Positions 1 to 8,295 of a DNA stretch of 36,169 nucleotides are shown piece by piece. Numbering within the stretch: position 1 is the first letter of the stretch; the number at the start of each line of letters is the position of its first letter. The DNA lies in the NCBI GenBank assembly GCA_016928025.1, contig JAFGLN010000068.1, forward strand, positions 1-36,169, written 5' to 3'. A model generated the notes under the pieces. That model did not search any database. It worked only from the letters and a program-made list of their open reading frames with translations, and was not told the origin of the DNA. The stretch is from Deltaproteobacteria bacterium. Lineage in GTDB: Bacteria; Desulfobacterota; Syntrophia; Syntrophales; JAFGHS01. Made by a program: the position numbers and the translations under genes.

Positions 1-423
1 AATTAGGTTTTTGGCAAAAAACCCTTCTAAAGGAATAGCGCCATTTTTTCTACCTTTTAAAATTTACACAAAATATTTTACACTACCAAGAAATCGGAGT
101 TATCCATAGCCTTCTGTCCGCAGCCTTTTTTGAGCATGGCGGACGGAAGGCTATGGATAACTCCGCTATTAATTGTAGTATAACAATCTTGTAATAACTT
201 GTTGAATATGTTACTAAGCTAACCCAAAGCCGATTTATCCTTTGAATATTTGTTTGAGAAAATCTTCTTACTTTATCAGGTCTCAATATTCTTTTTATTT
301 AGGTGCAAACATCAATAATGAGGACTGTCGTATTTTTAGCATGGGGCATACGTAATAAATATACAAGATTGTTTATCTTATAGCACAGGAAAGATAAAGA
401 TATGTAGACAGAGGAGTTATGAT
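1..423. other. Gene-free AT-rich leader region upstream of the glycan block
   Basis: I see no credible coding sequence here. The stretch is AT-rich and holds one strong structure, the inverted repeat at 95-165 listed separately. The last ~15 bases contain the ribosome binding site GAGGAG (411-416) for the gene at 424. No promoter matched well enough to call. The neighbour to the left lies outside the window, so whether this is an operon leader or a boundary between operons cannot be decided. Confidence 0.6.
95..165. repeat. Near-perfect 27-bp inverted repeat with 17-nt loop
   Basis: Left arm 95-121 (begins CGGAGTTATCCATAGCC) and right arm 139-165 (ends GGCTATGGATAACTCCG) are reverse complements with one mismatch, which is a G:U wobble in RNA. 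The loop is 122-138 and contains a T6 run. No T-tract follows either arm, so it is not a typical intrinsic terminator. It could be a small palindromic repeat element, a MITE relic or a processed RNA hairpin. Confidence 0.85.
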
Positions 424-1128
424 TTGAATATTCAATATTTAAGATTTATAAAGGATTTTTTTGCATTTAAAAAATTGTTACAAAAATCGCCCCATCGTTT
501 TTCTTTACGCTGGCAGGATCGATATCCCTGCCTAAATGAAAATATTAAGCAATATGATATTGAACCCCACTATACCTATCACCCTGCATGGGCCGCTCGC
601 ATTGTTGCCCAGACGAGGCCTGCCGTGCATGTCGATATTTCATCTTCATTGTCTTTTTGCACCATTCTTTCTGCCTTTGTACCGGTTAAGTTCTACGATT
701 ATCGACCGGCGAAGCTAAATCTTGATAATATGACATCAGAAACGGCTGATCTGTTAAAGCTTCCTTTTGAGGACCATAGCATTATGTCTTTGTCATGCAT
801 GCATGTAGTAGAACATATCGGACTGGGTCGTTATGGTGATGATACAGACCCTGATGGAGATCTTAAGGCTATTTCTGAGCTCAAACGAGTTTTATCAAAA
901 GGGGGATCATTACTCTTCGTCGTTCCTATAGGGAAACCGAAAATAATGTTCAATGCTCATCGCATCTATTCCTTTGAACAGATTACAAAATACTTTTCCG
1001 ATATGGAAATGAAAGAGTTTAGTTTGATTACAGGGGATAATGCCAAGGGTGGTTTGTTGCGGAACTCGACAAAAGAAAAAGCTGACGAGGAGACTTATGG
1101 ATGCGGTTGTTTCTGGTTTGTGAAATAG
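424..1128 (+). CDS. DUF268 family protein, methyltransferase-like fold, glycan cluster
   Basis: The 234-residue product resembles the DUF268 family (PF03269), proteins of unknown function that recur in polysaccharide clusters and look like SAM-methyltransferase relatives. Seen in the sequence: HVDISSSLSF at about 69-78, 'LKLPFEDHSIMSLSCMHVVE' at about 111-130, and a strand 'GGSLLFVVPIG' before the C-terminal third. This matches the order of class I methyltransferase elements, though the glycine-rich loop is not canonical. The start chosen is TTG at 424, seven bases after GAGGAG. The only nearby ATG (419) reads ATG-ATT-TGA and stops at once. It is the first gene of the low-GC glycan block. A role in sugar modification is inference. 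Confidence 0.7.
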   Translation: MNIQYLRFIKDFFAFKKLLQKSPHRFSLRWQDRYPCLNENIKQYDIEPHYTYHPAWAARIVAQTRPAVHVDISSSLSFCTILSAFVPVKFYDYRPAKLNLDNMTSETADLLKLPFEDHSIMSLSCMHVVEHIGLGRYGDDTDPDGDLKAISELKRVLSKGGSLLFVVPIGKPKIMFNAHRIYSFEQITKYFSDMEMKEFSLITGDNAKGGLLRNSTKEKADEETYGCGCFWFVK

Positions 1129-1151
1129 TTTGTTAAACGGAGAATGATAAT

Positions 1152-1291
1152 ATGATAATATTAAGTGATTTAGCCGGTCATTACAAAGATGGATATAATA
1201 CCTCACGGAAAAACGTAATGTGCTATCTTTAAAAGATTTTATGTCGGTATTCGATAAATATAAACTGCTTACGAATCATCAACGATAAGCA
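1152..1291 (+). pseudogene. Possible remnant of a frameshifted small gene
   Basis: An ATG at 1152 opens a 26-codon frame (MIILSDLAGHYKDGYNTSRK...) that stops at 1230-1232. A second frame starting near GTG 1220 continues as VLSLKDFMSVFDKYKLLTN and stops at about 1286. The two peptides join naturally at one frameshift near 1220, which suggests a decayed N-terminal fragment of a protein in this glycan cluster. I do not recognise the family. The alternative is that both frames are chance. Confidence 0.3.
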
Positions 1292-1313
1292 TACAAACCC
1301 CAAACATTTAATC

Positions 1314-2204
1314 ATGATCAAAATCGTATCTGGTTTCAGCATTCCCATCGGGCCTACCATCGCATTGGTCAATTTGTGTAATCAACTGAATGGCAAGGAA
1401 CATCATTGTATCTTATACGGACCGGATAATTGGCACATGGATAAATGCAAGTCAGCAAAAATAAATGAATTTCATCCGGAAAGCGGCGATATTATAATTG
1501 TACACAACATAGCCCTTTTTTCTGTTACTGAATTATACCATTTACAGAACAAGATTGAAGAACTTCGGAAAAAGCATATCTCAAATATATTTAAGTGTAT
1601 ATTTAGCAAACACATGCATTGGTTGCGGAAACATGATGATATTAAAATTGTTTTAAGTTGTCAGGAAAATGACCTCTTTCCCATCCGGCGTTTGAATTAT
1701 ACCATGTTTGACAAAATACACTATGTTCATAGTTGGCAGGTCAACTATCATAAACTCAAACATGATCATTTTGTTTGTCCGAATTTTTGCAATCCTTTAA
1801 GGGCGTCAGAACACAAACCGGGGAAAGTGGCAGGGATTATTGGGAGTATCAGACAGGAAAATCAAACGGATCTATCCATTGAAAAAGCGTTATGGGATGG
1901 AATGGAAACCGTCATTTTGTATGGTTATTTAAAGGACCCCGTATATTATTATAAAAAGATTGTGCCCCTCGTAAAAAAATATCCCGGCAAGATCAAGTAT
2001 GCAGGATTTATTGATGACAAACAGACGGTCTATGATTCTATCTCCGATGTTTATTGCACGGTCTGTAAACCGTGGAGTTTCGTCAAGAAGGAGTGCCTGA
2101 TGACAAGCACCCGTTATCATGGCCCGGATATTTCTGCTATGCCGGAAGAATCATTAACCAATCATCAGATTGTTAATATCTGGGAAAAAGAGTTAAATCT
2201 ATAA
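1314..2204 (+). CDS. Putative GT-B glycosyltransferase-like protein, divergent
   Basis: This 296-residue protein is not confidently assignable to a named family. The N-terminus (MIKIVSGFSIPIGPTIALVN) looks like the first strand-loop-helix of a GT-B enzyme. The C-terminal half has 'KVAGIIGSIRQENQTDLSIE' followed by 'KIKYAGFIDDKQTVYDSISD' (about 235-254), the arrangement seen in GT4 donor-binding domains. It is shorter than usual GT4 enzymes (350-400 aa), and the E-x7-E motif is not evident. The C-terminal motif 'STRYHGPDIS' is unexplained. The ATG at 1314 has no clear Shine-Dalgarno sequence. Codon use is AT-rich like its neighbours. Context supports sugar transfer or a related glycan role. 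Confidence 0.5.
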   Translation: MIKIVSGFSIPIGPTIALVNLCNQLNGKEHHCILYGPDNWHMDKCKSAKINEFHPESGDIIIVHNIALFSVTELYHLQNKIEELRKKHISNIFKCIFSKHMHWLRKHDDIKIVLSCQENDLFPIRRLNYTMFDKIHYVHSWQVNYHKLKHDHFVCPNFCNPLRASEHKPGKVAGIIGSIRQENQTDLSIEKALWDGMETVILYGYLKDPVYYYKKIVPLVKKYPGKIKYAGFIDDKQTVYDSISDVYCTVCKPWSFVKKECLMTSTRYHGPDISAMPEESLTNHQIVNIWEKELNL

Positions 2205-2235
2205 AATATTTATACAATATTTCAGAAGGCATTTT

Positions 2236-3009
2236 ATGAAGAGTTTCGAGGGTGATTTTTATAAGTTGCTGGCACTGCTTCGAGGGCATAAACCATTTGC
2301 ATTCAATCGATTTTCAGACGGCGAGTTATATATTTTGCAGAATAAGGAATTGATTTTAGATGCCGATCAGGTCAAAGTGGGGGAAAACATCACGGAAGGC
2401 ATATACAAAACGGAAGACTTTAAGAGGTTTCATCCGGAAGAACACTCTTTTTATAGAGATAGATTGGTTGATGCGTTTAAGTTTACGAAAAGAAATTATT
2501 TCAATGGTTTGAGTTGTAGATGCTGTGTCGGTGATGAGAACTTCCAGTGGCAGCTCGATTTTCACGGTGAATATGACGAAAATTTTACCTGGGCAAATCT
2601 TTTAGTGAATGGAAACTACCCTAAATTCATCCATGAAATGTATCCTGTGTTTTACGAATACCCTACTGTGTTTGTATGTAATGAGAAGGCAGATTTATCG
2701 GTTCTTCCTTTTCTAGTGAAGGACTTTAGGGTCGGATACAATGCCATGGTTCAGGACTATGGTCTGATTGAAGTCATAAGAAGCTGGATTAGTGAAAACA
2801 ACGTTGAGGGACATTTATTCCTTTTTTCGGCTTCTTCATTCAGCAAAATAGCCATTCATCAACTCTATGATTATTGCGACAGGAATACTTACATTGATGT
2901 TGGTACTACTTTAAATCCCTTTATGGACATGAGGATCGACAGAACCTATTTAAAATCATTTTGGCTTGGTGAAAGAGGAAAGGATATTAACAAGATATGC
3001 ATCTGGTGA
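2236..3009 (+). CDS. GT-D fold glycosyltransferase (DUF1792/GT_D-like)
   Basis: The 257-residue product carries 'FNRFSDGELYIL' near residues 23-34, resembling the 'R-[FY]-G-D-G-E' signature of the GT-D fold transferases (PF08759, formerly DUF1792), where the D-x-E pair binds the metal-nucleotide sugar. The C-terminal 'YIDVGTTLNPF' resembles the family's conserved end, a D-V-G strand. Length matches the family. The ATG at 2236 follows AGAAGG at a normal distance. It probably transfers a hexose onto an outer-glycan intermediate in the cytoplasm; donor and acceptor are unknown. It lies between the GT-B-like gene and the fucosyltransferase, all on the same strand. Confidence 0.65.
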   Translation: MKSFEGDFYKLLALLRGHKPFAFNRFSDGELYILQNKELILDADQVKVGENITEGIYKTEDFKRFHPEEHSFYRDRLVDAFKFTKRNYFNGLSCRCCVGDENFQWQLDFHGEYDENFTWANLLVNGNYPKFIHEMYPVFYEYPTVFVCNEKADLSVLPFLVKDFRVGYNAMVQDYGLIEVIRSWISENNVEGHLFLFSASSFSKIAIHQLYDYCDRNTYIDVGTTLNPFMDMRIDRTYLKSFWLGERGKDINKICIW

Positions 3010-3079
3010 GTGTCAGATGCGGCTTGGCGTCCTCTTTTCGCAGATATGAAATCTCGACAACGCAATTATTGTTAACGAT

Positions 3080-3994
3080 ATGATTATTGTCAATCTTATG
3101 GGCGGTTTGGGAAACCAGATGTTTCAATATGCTGCAGCAAAGCAGCTTTCGATTAATTACAGCACTGTTCTTAAAATAGATGCCACAAACTTTCAGAAGC
3201 TTACTTCAAACAAGGACCATAACTTTCAACTGGATTGTTTTTGTATAACAGCATCGCAAGCTTCTAAGGAAGAGGTGCGTAAGTATAATAAAACAAGAAA
3301 CAGGTTAAGAGCCCTTTTCGAATTGGTTGGCATGATATTGTACCCCCAGCCAAGCGATCGACGAAATGATTTATTGTATAAAGAGCCAGATGGATCGGCT
3401 TTCAAACCAGCTTTCCAGGAGTTAGGGCCTAATCGGTATCTGATAGGCTATTTTAATTCTTATAAGTATTTTAATGAGATACGGGATATTCTGGTTAATG
3501 AATATACCCCCAGATATACCATCAGTCCACCGGCACAGGAGATGATCAAACAAATCGAGAATACCAATTCCGTCAGTATTCATATCCGGCGGGGGGACTA
3601 CGTTTCAGATCCCAACGTCCAGCAATGTGTTGAAGGGATCATTACGGATAACTATTACTACAATGCGTTCGAATACATTTTTCAAAGGGTAAAGAAACCG
3701 CATTTTTTCATTTTTTCGGATGCCATGCCATGGGTTATGAGCAATTTTAAAATTCCATCCGGTGTAACCTATGTTAATATAAATCCTCCCCAGCGAGGCT
3801 TTGAGGACTTATGGATCATGAGCAAATGCAAGCATAATATCACTGCCGGAGGAAGCACTTTCAGTTGGTGGGCCTCCTATCTGAACCGTAATGCGGACAA
3901 GATAGTTGTGAGAACTGAAAAAATCAGTAATGAAGTTAAATATAATCATCCTGATGATTATTTCCCTCCGGATTGGAAGATTGTACCGTCATAA
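3080..3994 (+). CDS. Alpha-1,2-fucosyltransferase, GT11 family
   Basis: The product (304 aa) transfers L-fucose from GDP-fucose in alpha-1,2 linkage, as in bacterial FutC/WbsJ enzymes. Diagnostic features are the N-terminal 'MIIVNLMGGLGNQMFQYA' (1-18), the GDP-fucose-binding 'HIRRGDY' (168-174), and a C-terminal 'GGSTFSWWASYLN' motif. Length is normal for GT11. No GDP-fucose synthesis genes (gmd, fcl) are in the window, so the donor must be made elsewhere. The next gene starts directly after its stop codon, so the two are probably co-transcribed. It implies terminal fucose on the surface glycan. Confidence 0.92.
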   Translation: MIIVNLMGGLGNQMFQYAAAKQLSINYSTVLKIDATNFQKLTSNKDHNFQLDCFCITASQASKEEVRKYNKTRNRLRALFELVGMILYPQPSDRRNDLLYKEPDGSAFKPAFQELGPNRYLIGYFNSYKYFNEIRDILVNEYTPRYTISPPAQEMIKQIENTNSVSIHIRRGDYVSDPNVQQCVEGIITDNYYYNAFEYIFQRVKKPHFFIFSDAMPWVMSNFKIPSGVTYVNINPPQRGFEDLWIMSKCKHNITAGGSTFSWWASYLNRNADKIVVRTEKISNEVKYNHPDDYFPPDWKIVPS

Positions 3995-4762
3995 ATGTAT
4001 ATGGCTTCATCTTTGATGATAAGAAAGACACCACAAGATATGGATCGATTTCAATTACTGAAATGGGATTCGGATTTTTTCGGAATACCCGTCGCAAAAA
4101 TTCTTCCGGATGTCCTTTCTGTTCAGGAACTTGATTTTGTTATTTCTCGAATGAAAGAGGAACAGGTCAAGTTGGTTTATTGGGCTACAAATCCGAATGA
4201 TGAAGAATCACAAAAAAGTGCACGCTATTTTCATGGATTTTTAGCCGACAAAAAAGTAACTTTTGTCACGGAGATTAGTAGGACATTTAAGCAGTCCGAA
4301 AATGATGATTGGATTATCGAAGAATATACGGATACAGTTCCTTGTTCGGATTTAGAAAACCTTGCTGTTCAGGCAGGTATCTATTCAAGGTATAAACGTG
4401 ATCTTCGAATACCTGAGAAAAAGTTTGTTGATATGTATCGATTATGGATGCGAAAATCTGTTAACGGACAGATGGCCGATGTTGTAATGGTTGCCCGTTA
4501 TTCGGGAAAAATTGCGGGGGTGGTCACGGTATTGGAGAAAAATAGACGGGGATGTATCGGTTTGCTTGCAACAAGCGAGGATATGCGAGGGAAAGCCATA
4601 GGTGTCGCACTCGTGAGAGCGGCACAGGCTTGGGCTTATAAAAGAAGCTTAAGCTATGCACAAGTTATCACTCAGGAAGATAACATTCCCTCATGCAACT
4701 TGTATAAAAAATGTGGATATCATATTGAAAAAGTTGAATATTTTTATCACATTTGGATTTAA
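3995..4762 (+). CDS. wecD: GNAT acetyltransferase, WecD-like (dTDP-fucosamine acetyltransferase)
   Basis: The 255-residue protein resembles WecD/RffC, which acetylates dTDP-4-amino-4,6-dideoxygalactose to dTDP-Fuc4NAc. The N-terminal domain contains 'LLKWDSDFFGIPVAKI', a hallmark of this family. The C-terminal half is a GNAT fold with the acetyl-CoA loop around 'SEDMRGKAIGVALVRAAQ'. The start at 3995 abuts the preceding stop codon; ATG 4016 is an alternative, as neither has a strong ribosome site. The stop overlaps the start of the WecE-like aminotransferase by one base (TAATG). That coupling of enzymes for consecutive steps is the main support for the specific function. Confidence 0.75.
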   Translation: MYMASSLMIRKTPQDMDRFQLLKWDSDFFGIPVAKILPDVLSVQELDFVISRMKEEQVKLVYWATNPNDEESQKSARYFHGFLADKKVTFVTEISRTFKQSENDDWIIEEYTDTVPCSDLENLAVQAGIYSRYKRDLRIPEKKFVDMYRLWMRKSVNGQMADVVMVARYSGKIAGVVTVLEKNRRGCIGLLATSEDMRGKAIGVALVRAAQAWAYKRSLSYAQVITQEDNIPSCNLYKKCGYHIEKVEYFYHIWI

Positions 4763-5898
4763 TGATGGATATACCCTTCAATAAGCCTTACTTAACGGGT
4801 AAGGAAACGGACTATATCAAACAGGCTGTTGCGACCGGAAAGATCTCAGGCAACGGTCTTTTTACAAAAAAATGTCAGTCTTTCTTCGAAAGACATTATG
4901 GTTTTAATAAAACGCTTCTGACATCTTCCTGCACGGATGCTTTGGAAATGGCAGCTATCCTTTGCAGTATAGAACCAGGGGATGAGGTTATTGCCCCAAG
5001 TTTTACATTTGTATCCACCGTCAATGCCTTTGTGTTAAGGGGAGCAAAAATCGTATTTGCAGACAGTGAAGATCTGACCCCCAATATCAATGTAGCCGCT
5101 ATTGAACCTTTGATTACCTCAAAGACAAAGGTAATCGTGCCGGTCCATTATGCCGGCATTGCGTGCAACATGAACGGAATTCTTGATTTAGCGAAAGCAT
5201 ATAACATCTTGGTTGTCGAAGATGCCGCACAAGCGATTGATTCGTATTATTTAGAAAAGCCCCTCGGGTCTCTTGGCCATTTGGCGACTTTTTCGTTTCA
5301 TGAAACAAAGAATATTATAGCCGGGGAAGGAGGTATGCTGGTCGTCAATGATGATACATTTTCGAAACGTTCTGAAATAATATGGGAAAAAGGAACAAAC
5401 CGGGCAGCATTTTTTCGTGGTGAAGTCGATAAATATGGATGGGTGGATATCGGTTCGTCGTTTCTCCCGTCAGATACCATTGCCGCTTTTTTATATGCTC
5501 AGCTTGAACACATTGTTGATATTCAGACCAGACGAAAAAATATCTGGAACCTTTACATGAATGGGTTGAAAATTTTGGAGACAAAGGGGCTGCTGACGTT
5601 ACCGTCTGTTCCGGAATACGCAACGAACAATGGTCATATGTTCTATCTTGTCTGTAAGGATTTAGACGAGAGAAGCCGACTTATAAATCACTTGAAACAT
5701 CAAGGTATTATGACCGTCTTCCATTATCTTTCTCTTCATAAAAGCCCTTATTATGAAAAGCGGCATGATGGGAGAGAGTTGCCCAATTCTGACAGGTATT
5801 CGAATTGTTTGTTGAGGCTTCCTTTGTATTTTGAACTGAGGGATCAGGATGTTGAGGTAATTATTGCCAGCATTCTTGCTTTTTTTGGATATAAGTAA
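4762..5898 (+). CDS. wecE: dTDP-4-amino-4,6-dideoxygalactose transaminase, WecE/RffA-like
   Basis: A DegT/DnrJ/EryC1-family PLP aminotransferase (378 aa) that converts dTDP-4-keto-6-deoxyglucose to dTDP-4-amino-4,6-dideoxygalactose. Seen: the N-terminus MMDIPFNKP, typical of WecE; the PLP-phosphate region 'TSSCTDALEMAA'; the ring-nitrogen aspartate in 'VVEDAAQAID' (D154); and the Schiff-base lysine in 'SFHETKNI' (K183). Start ATG 4762 overlaps the wecD stop by one base; an upstream TTG at 4753 is less likely. The dTDP-glucose genes rmlA/rmlB are not present here. It ends 26 nt before the convergent GT9 gene. GnnB-type transaminases belong to the same superfamily but fit less well. Confidence 0.88.
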   Translation: MMDIPFNKPYLTGKETDYIKQAVATGKISGNGLFTKKCQSFFERHYGFNKTLLTSSCTDALEMAAILCSIEPGDEVIAPSFTFVSTVNAFVLRGAKIVFADSEDLTPNINVAAIEPLITSKTKVIVPVHYAGIACNMNGILDLAKAYNILVVEDAAQAIDSYYLEKPLGSLGHLATFSFHETKNIIAGEGGMLVVNDDTFSKRSEIIWEKGTNRAAFFRGEVDKYGWVDIGSSFLPSDTIAAFLYAQLEHIVDIQTRRKNIWNLYMNGLKILETKGLLTLPSVPEYATNNGHMFYLVCKDLDERSRLINHLKHQGIMTVFHYLSLHKSPYYEKRHDGRELPNSDRYSNCLLRLPLYFELRDQDVEVIIASILAFFGYK

Positions 5899-5924
5899 AA
5901 GATGGTAAGTTGCCATGAAGCGTT

Positions 5925-7016
5925 TTAGCTTTGCTCTTCGATGGCCTCCCGAATAACACACATTACTTGATCGACGGTCATCTCTTCAAGGCATCGACTC
6001 CGTCCGGTATTGTCGCACCCCTTTTGGTGACAGGGAGCACAATCCAGATCCGGCGAGATAACTCGGTGGTTTTTTCCTAAAGGCGCCCAGTCTTTCCAGT
6101 CTGACGGGCCGTATATGGTAATGGTTGGCGTTCCGGTAGCGGCAGCGATATGGGGTCCGGCGCTGTCGACACCGATATGAAGTCGGCTTAGGCTCAGCAG
6201 GCCCGCCAGTTCTTCCAAGGTTGTTTCACCGGCTAAATTAAATGCCCGGGCTTTGCATTTTTGAATTATTGCCTCCGCTTTTGCTCTTTCCTCCAGTGAT
6301 CCGATAATGATCGTTGGGATCGTAAACTCTTCCCATAACCAATTGATTATTTCGATCCATTTACCATCACTCCATTCTTTATATTGCCACCGGGAATAGG
6401 GGTTAATGGTAATCCAGTCTTGTGGTTGGTTCACTTGTTTTTGGGTAAGGATGTCCTGTACCCGACATCTGGTAGAATCAGTAACCCATAATTTTGGAAC
6501 AATATTTGCGGTATCTATGCCGAGTTCTCTTAAAATACATAGGGATTGGTCGGCAGCGCCCCGCTTATGAATCGGCGCGGAAACCTTCGCCGCATGAGTG
6601 AAAAAAAGATTTCTCCAGAAGGGGACGTCTTCGGAATGATACATTGTTACGCGAAGCGGTGCCCCCGTCGCAAAGGACATGAAAGCGCCTCTATCTCCCA
6701 GGCGAAGGTCGACAACGAGATCAAAACGAAAATTTCTGAGGTGTTTTAAAAAAGACCATTGCACGAGCGCTTTATCGAAGATGTCGCCTTGATACTTTTT
6801 TACTTCGAATATCCGATTGATCGAAGGATCTGCCTCCAGGATGCCGCCGAAACCATCCTTCACCAAGATAGAAACTTTTGAGTCCGGAATGGAATTTTTT
6901 ACAGCCCATATACTTGGCGTCGTCCAGACGACATCGCCAATATCCCCCAGTTGGATCAAGAGAATTTTTTGGATTCCCTTGGGGAGTTTATAGGTTGATT
7001 TGTCGATAATATGCAT
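5925..7016 (-). CDS. GT9 family glycosyltransferase (heptosyltransferase-like)
   Basis: The 363-residue product is a GT-B enzyme of the ADP-heptose:LPS heptosyltransferase family. The N-terminal 'LLIQLGDIGDVVWTTPS' (about 19-35) is the family signature. The C-terminal domain shows 'LHIGVDSAGPHIAAATGTPT' and 'IYGPSDWKDWAP', the donor-binding part. It is less like WaaC and WaaF than the two GT9 genes downstream, so it may add a third heptose or another core sugar. The tail has four cysteines (CAPC, then C and C, spacing 2-4-7), also found in the other two GT9 proteins. It lies 18 nt after the GT4 gene in the same direction and probably shares its transcript. Confidence 0.85.
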   Translation of the reverse strand: MHIIDKSTYKLPKGIQKILLIQLGDIGDVVWTTPSIWAVKNSIPDSKVSILVKDGFGGILEADPSINRIFEVKKYQGDIFDKALVQWSFLKHLRNFRFDLVVDLRLGDRGAFMSFATGAPLRVTMYHSEDVPFWRNLFFTHAAKVSAPIHKRGAADQSLCILRELGIDTANIVPKLWVTDSTRCRVQDILTQKQVNQPQDWITINPYSRWQYKEWSDGKWIEIINWLWEEFTIPTIIIGSLEERAKAEAIIQKCKARAFNLAGETTLEELAGLLSLSRLHIGVDSAGPHIAAATGTPTITIYGPSDWKDWAPLGKNHRVISPDLDCAPCHQKGCDNTGRSRCLEEMTVDQVMCVIREAIEEQS

Positions 7017-7034
7017 AATCAGTTCAATTTGGCT

Positions 7035-8177
7035 TTACCGGGTCTGTTTACTTTTTTCAGCAAGAATATCCACATAGAGTTCCTGATATTTTTGTGCAAT
7101 CATATCCCAGGTATGTTGAGACGCCGTTTGATAGGCTGCCGCGGACATTCTTTTGCGAATGTTTTCATCAAACAGAATTTTGAGTTTAGACACGATGTTG
7201 CGATAGTCCGATGTATCGCCGACTACGAATCCATTGTCTCCTTCCTGAACAAGATCTTTAGCGCCCACATGACTGCTGATGATGACCGGCAGGCGGGCCG
7301 CCATGGCTTCAAGGACGACCATGCCGAATGTATCGAATTTGGAAAGCATCATGTACAGATCGCCGGCCAAATACAGCTCGATCAGTTTATCTTTGCTGAC
7401 CGGTCCTGTAAAAATGATGTCATCAGCTATCTGCGCGTGTTGTGCTATTTTTAAGTATTTATGAATGTTGCCTTTTCCTGCGACGATCAATTTGAAATGG
7501 ACTTTTTGTTTTTTTAAGTGTGCGAGAGAAAATATAATATTATCAAGCCCTTTGATCTCAAAATTCATAGATGCAAAAATGATAGCCGGGTCGGCGGGAG
7601 CGATGCCTAATCTTTGCCGGATGGTATTTCGTACATCAAAGCTTTTTTTTTGCTCATAAGTATCCAAGTTCACGCCCGGATGAATAACGACTACGCGATC
7701 AGCGTTAATGGGGTATTCTTGAAGAAAGATATCTCTTGTTAAGTTGGATACGGCGATAAATTTTCTACAGCCTCCTTCATAAACCAATTTTCTTTCCATC
7801 CAATCCGTTGCCATATCATAAAGGCTCATTGTTTTATTGCGGACATGACGCACCCAGTATTTATGGGGAATGCCATGTAATGTAAAAATATCGGCAGCGT
7901 AAATTCTTTCATGGCTGTGTACCAATGAGAAATTTTTTTTCAGGAGTTGGCGTTGCACAAACCAGGCAAAGCTTATCGTTGTCAGAAATTTGGGGAAGGA
8001 AATAATAGGAATTTTGTGAAATTTGACCATGTTGGAATCGGATTGCCAACGGTTAGCAAACACTTGAAATGTATTATGATGTCTGCTACAAAGTGTACCG
8101 GTTAATTCTGCGGCATATTGTTCAGCACCACCAATTAAACCATATTTTGGAATAACCACGGCAATGTTGTTGGGCAT
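7035..8177 (-). CDS. GT4 family glycosyltransferase, WaaG-like LPS core enzyme
   Basis: A retaining GT-B enzyme of family GT4 (380 aa). Seen: N-terminal 'IPKYGLIGGAEQYAAELTG', the glycine-rich acceptor loop; middle 'VVIHPGVNLDTY', typical of GT4; 'PAIIFASMNFEIKGLDNIIF' opening the donor domain; and 'FDTFGMVVLEAMAARLPVI', with the E-x7-E signature. This profile resembles WaaG/RfaG, which adds glucose to heptose in the LPS inner core. I chose ATG 8177 (MPNNIAVVIP); a TTG at 8192 would add five residues. Its divergent neighbour starts at 8296, so the 118-nt gap must hold promoters for both strands. Confidence 0.85.
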   Translation of the reverse strand: MPNNIAVVIPKYGLIGGAEQYAAELTGTLCSRHHNTFQVFANRWQSDSNMVKFHKIPIISFPKFLTTISFAWFVQRQLLKKNFSLVHSHERIYAADIFTLHGIPHKYWVRHVRNKTMSLYDMATDWMERKLVYEGGCRKFIAVSNLTRDIFLQEYPINADRVVVIHPGVNLDTYEQKKSFDVRNTIRQRLGIAPADPAIIFASMNFEIKGLDNIIFSLAHLKKQKVHFKLIVAGKGNIHKYLKIAQHAQIADDIIFTGPVSKDKLIELYLAGDLYMMLSKFDTFGMVVLEAMAARLPVIISSHVGAKDLVQEGDNGFVVGDTSDYRNIVSKLKILFDENIRKRMSAAAYQTASQHTWDMIAQKYQELYVDILAEKSKQTR

Positions 8178-8295
8178 AAGGGAATTTCTCAATCATATTT
8201 GATTTTTATCTAACATAGGGGCGCAATTATTTCATTAAAATAATGGTTTTGAGAATTAACCCAATAAATATTTTCTATCTGAGAGTATTCATATC

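Noticed and set aside
99-110. DnaA-box-like TTATCCATA in both arms of the inverted repeat
   Set aside because: It differs from the TTATNCACA consensus, occurs only as the two mirror copies, and there is no AT-rich unwinding element or replication gene nearby.
4762-5898. Aminotransferase as GnnB partner of the Gfo/Idh enzyme
   Set aside because: The sequence matches WecE/RffA features and is translationally coupled to a WecD-like gene, 12 kb away from the oxidoreductase.
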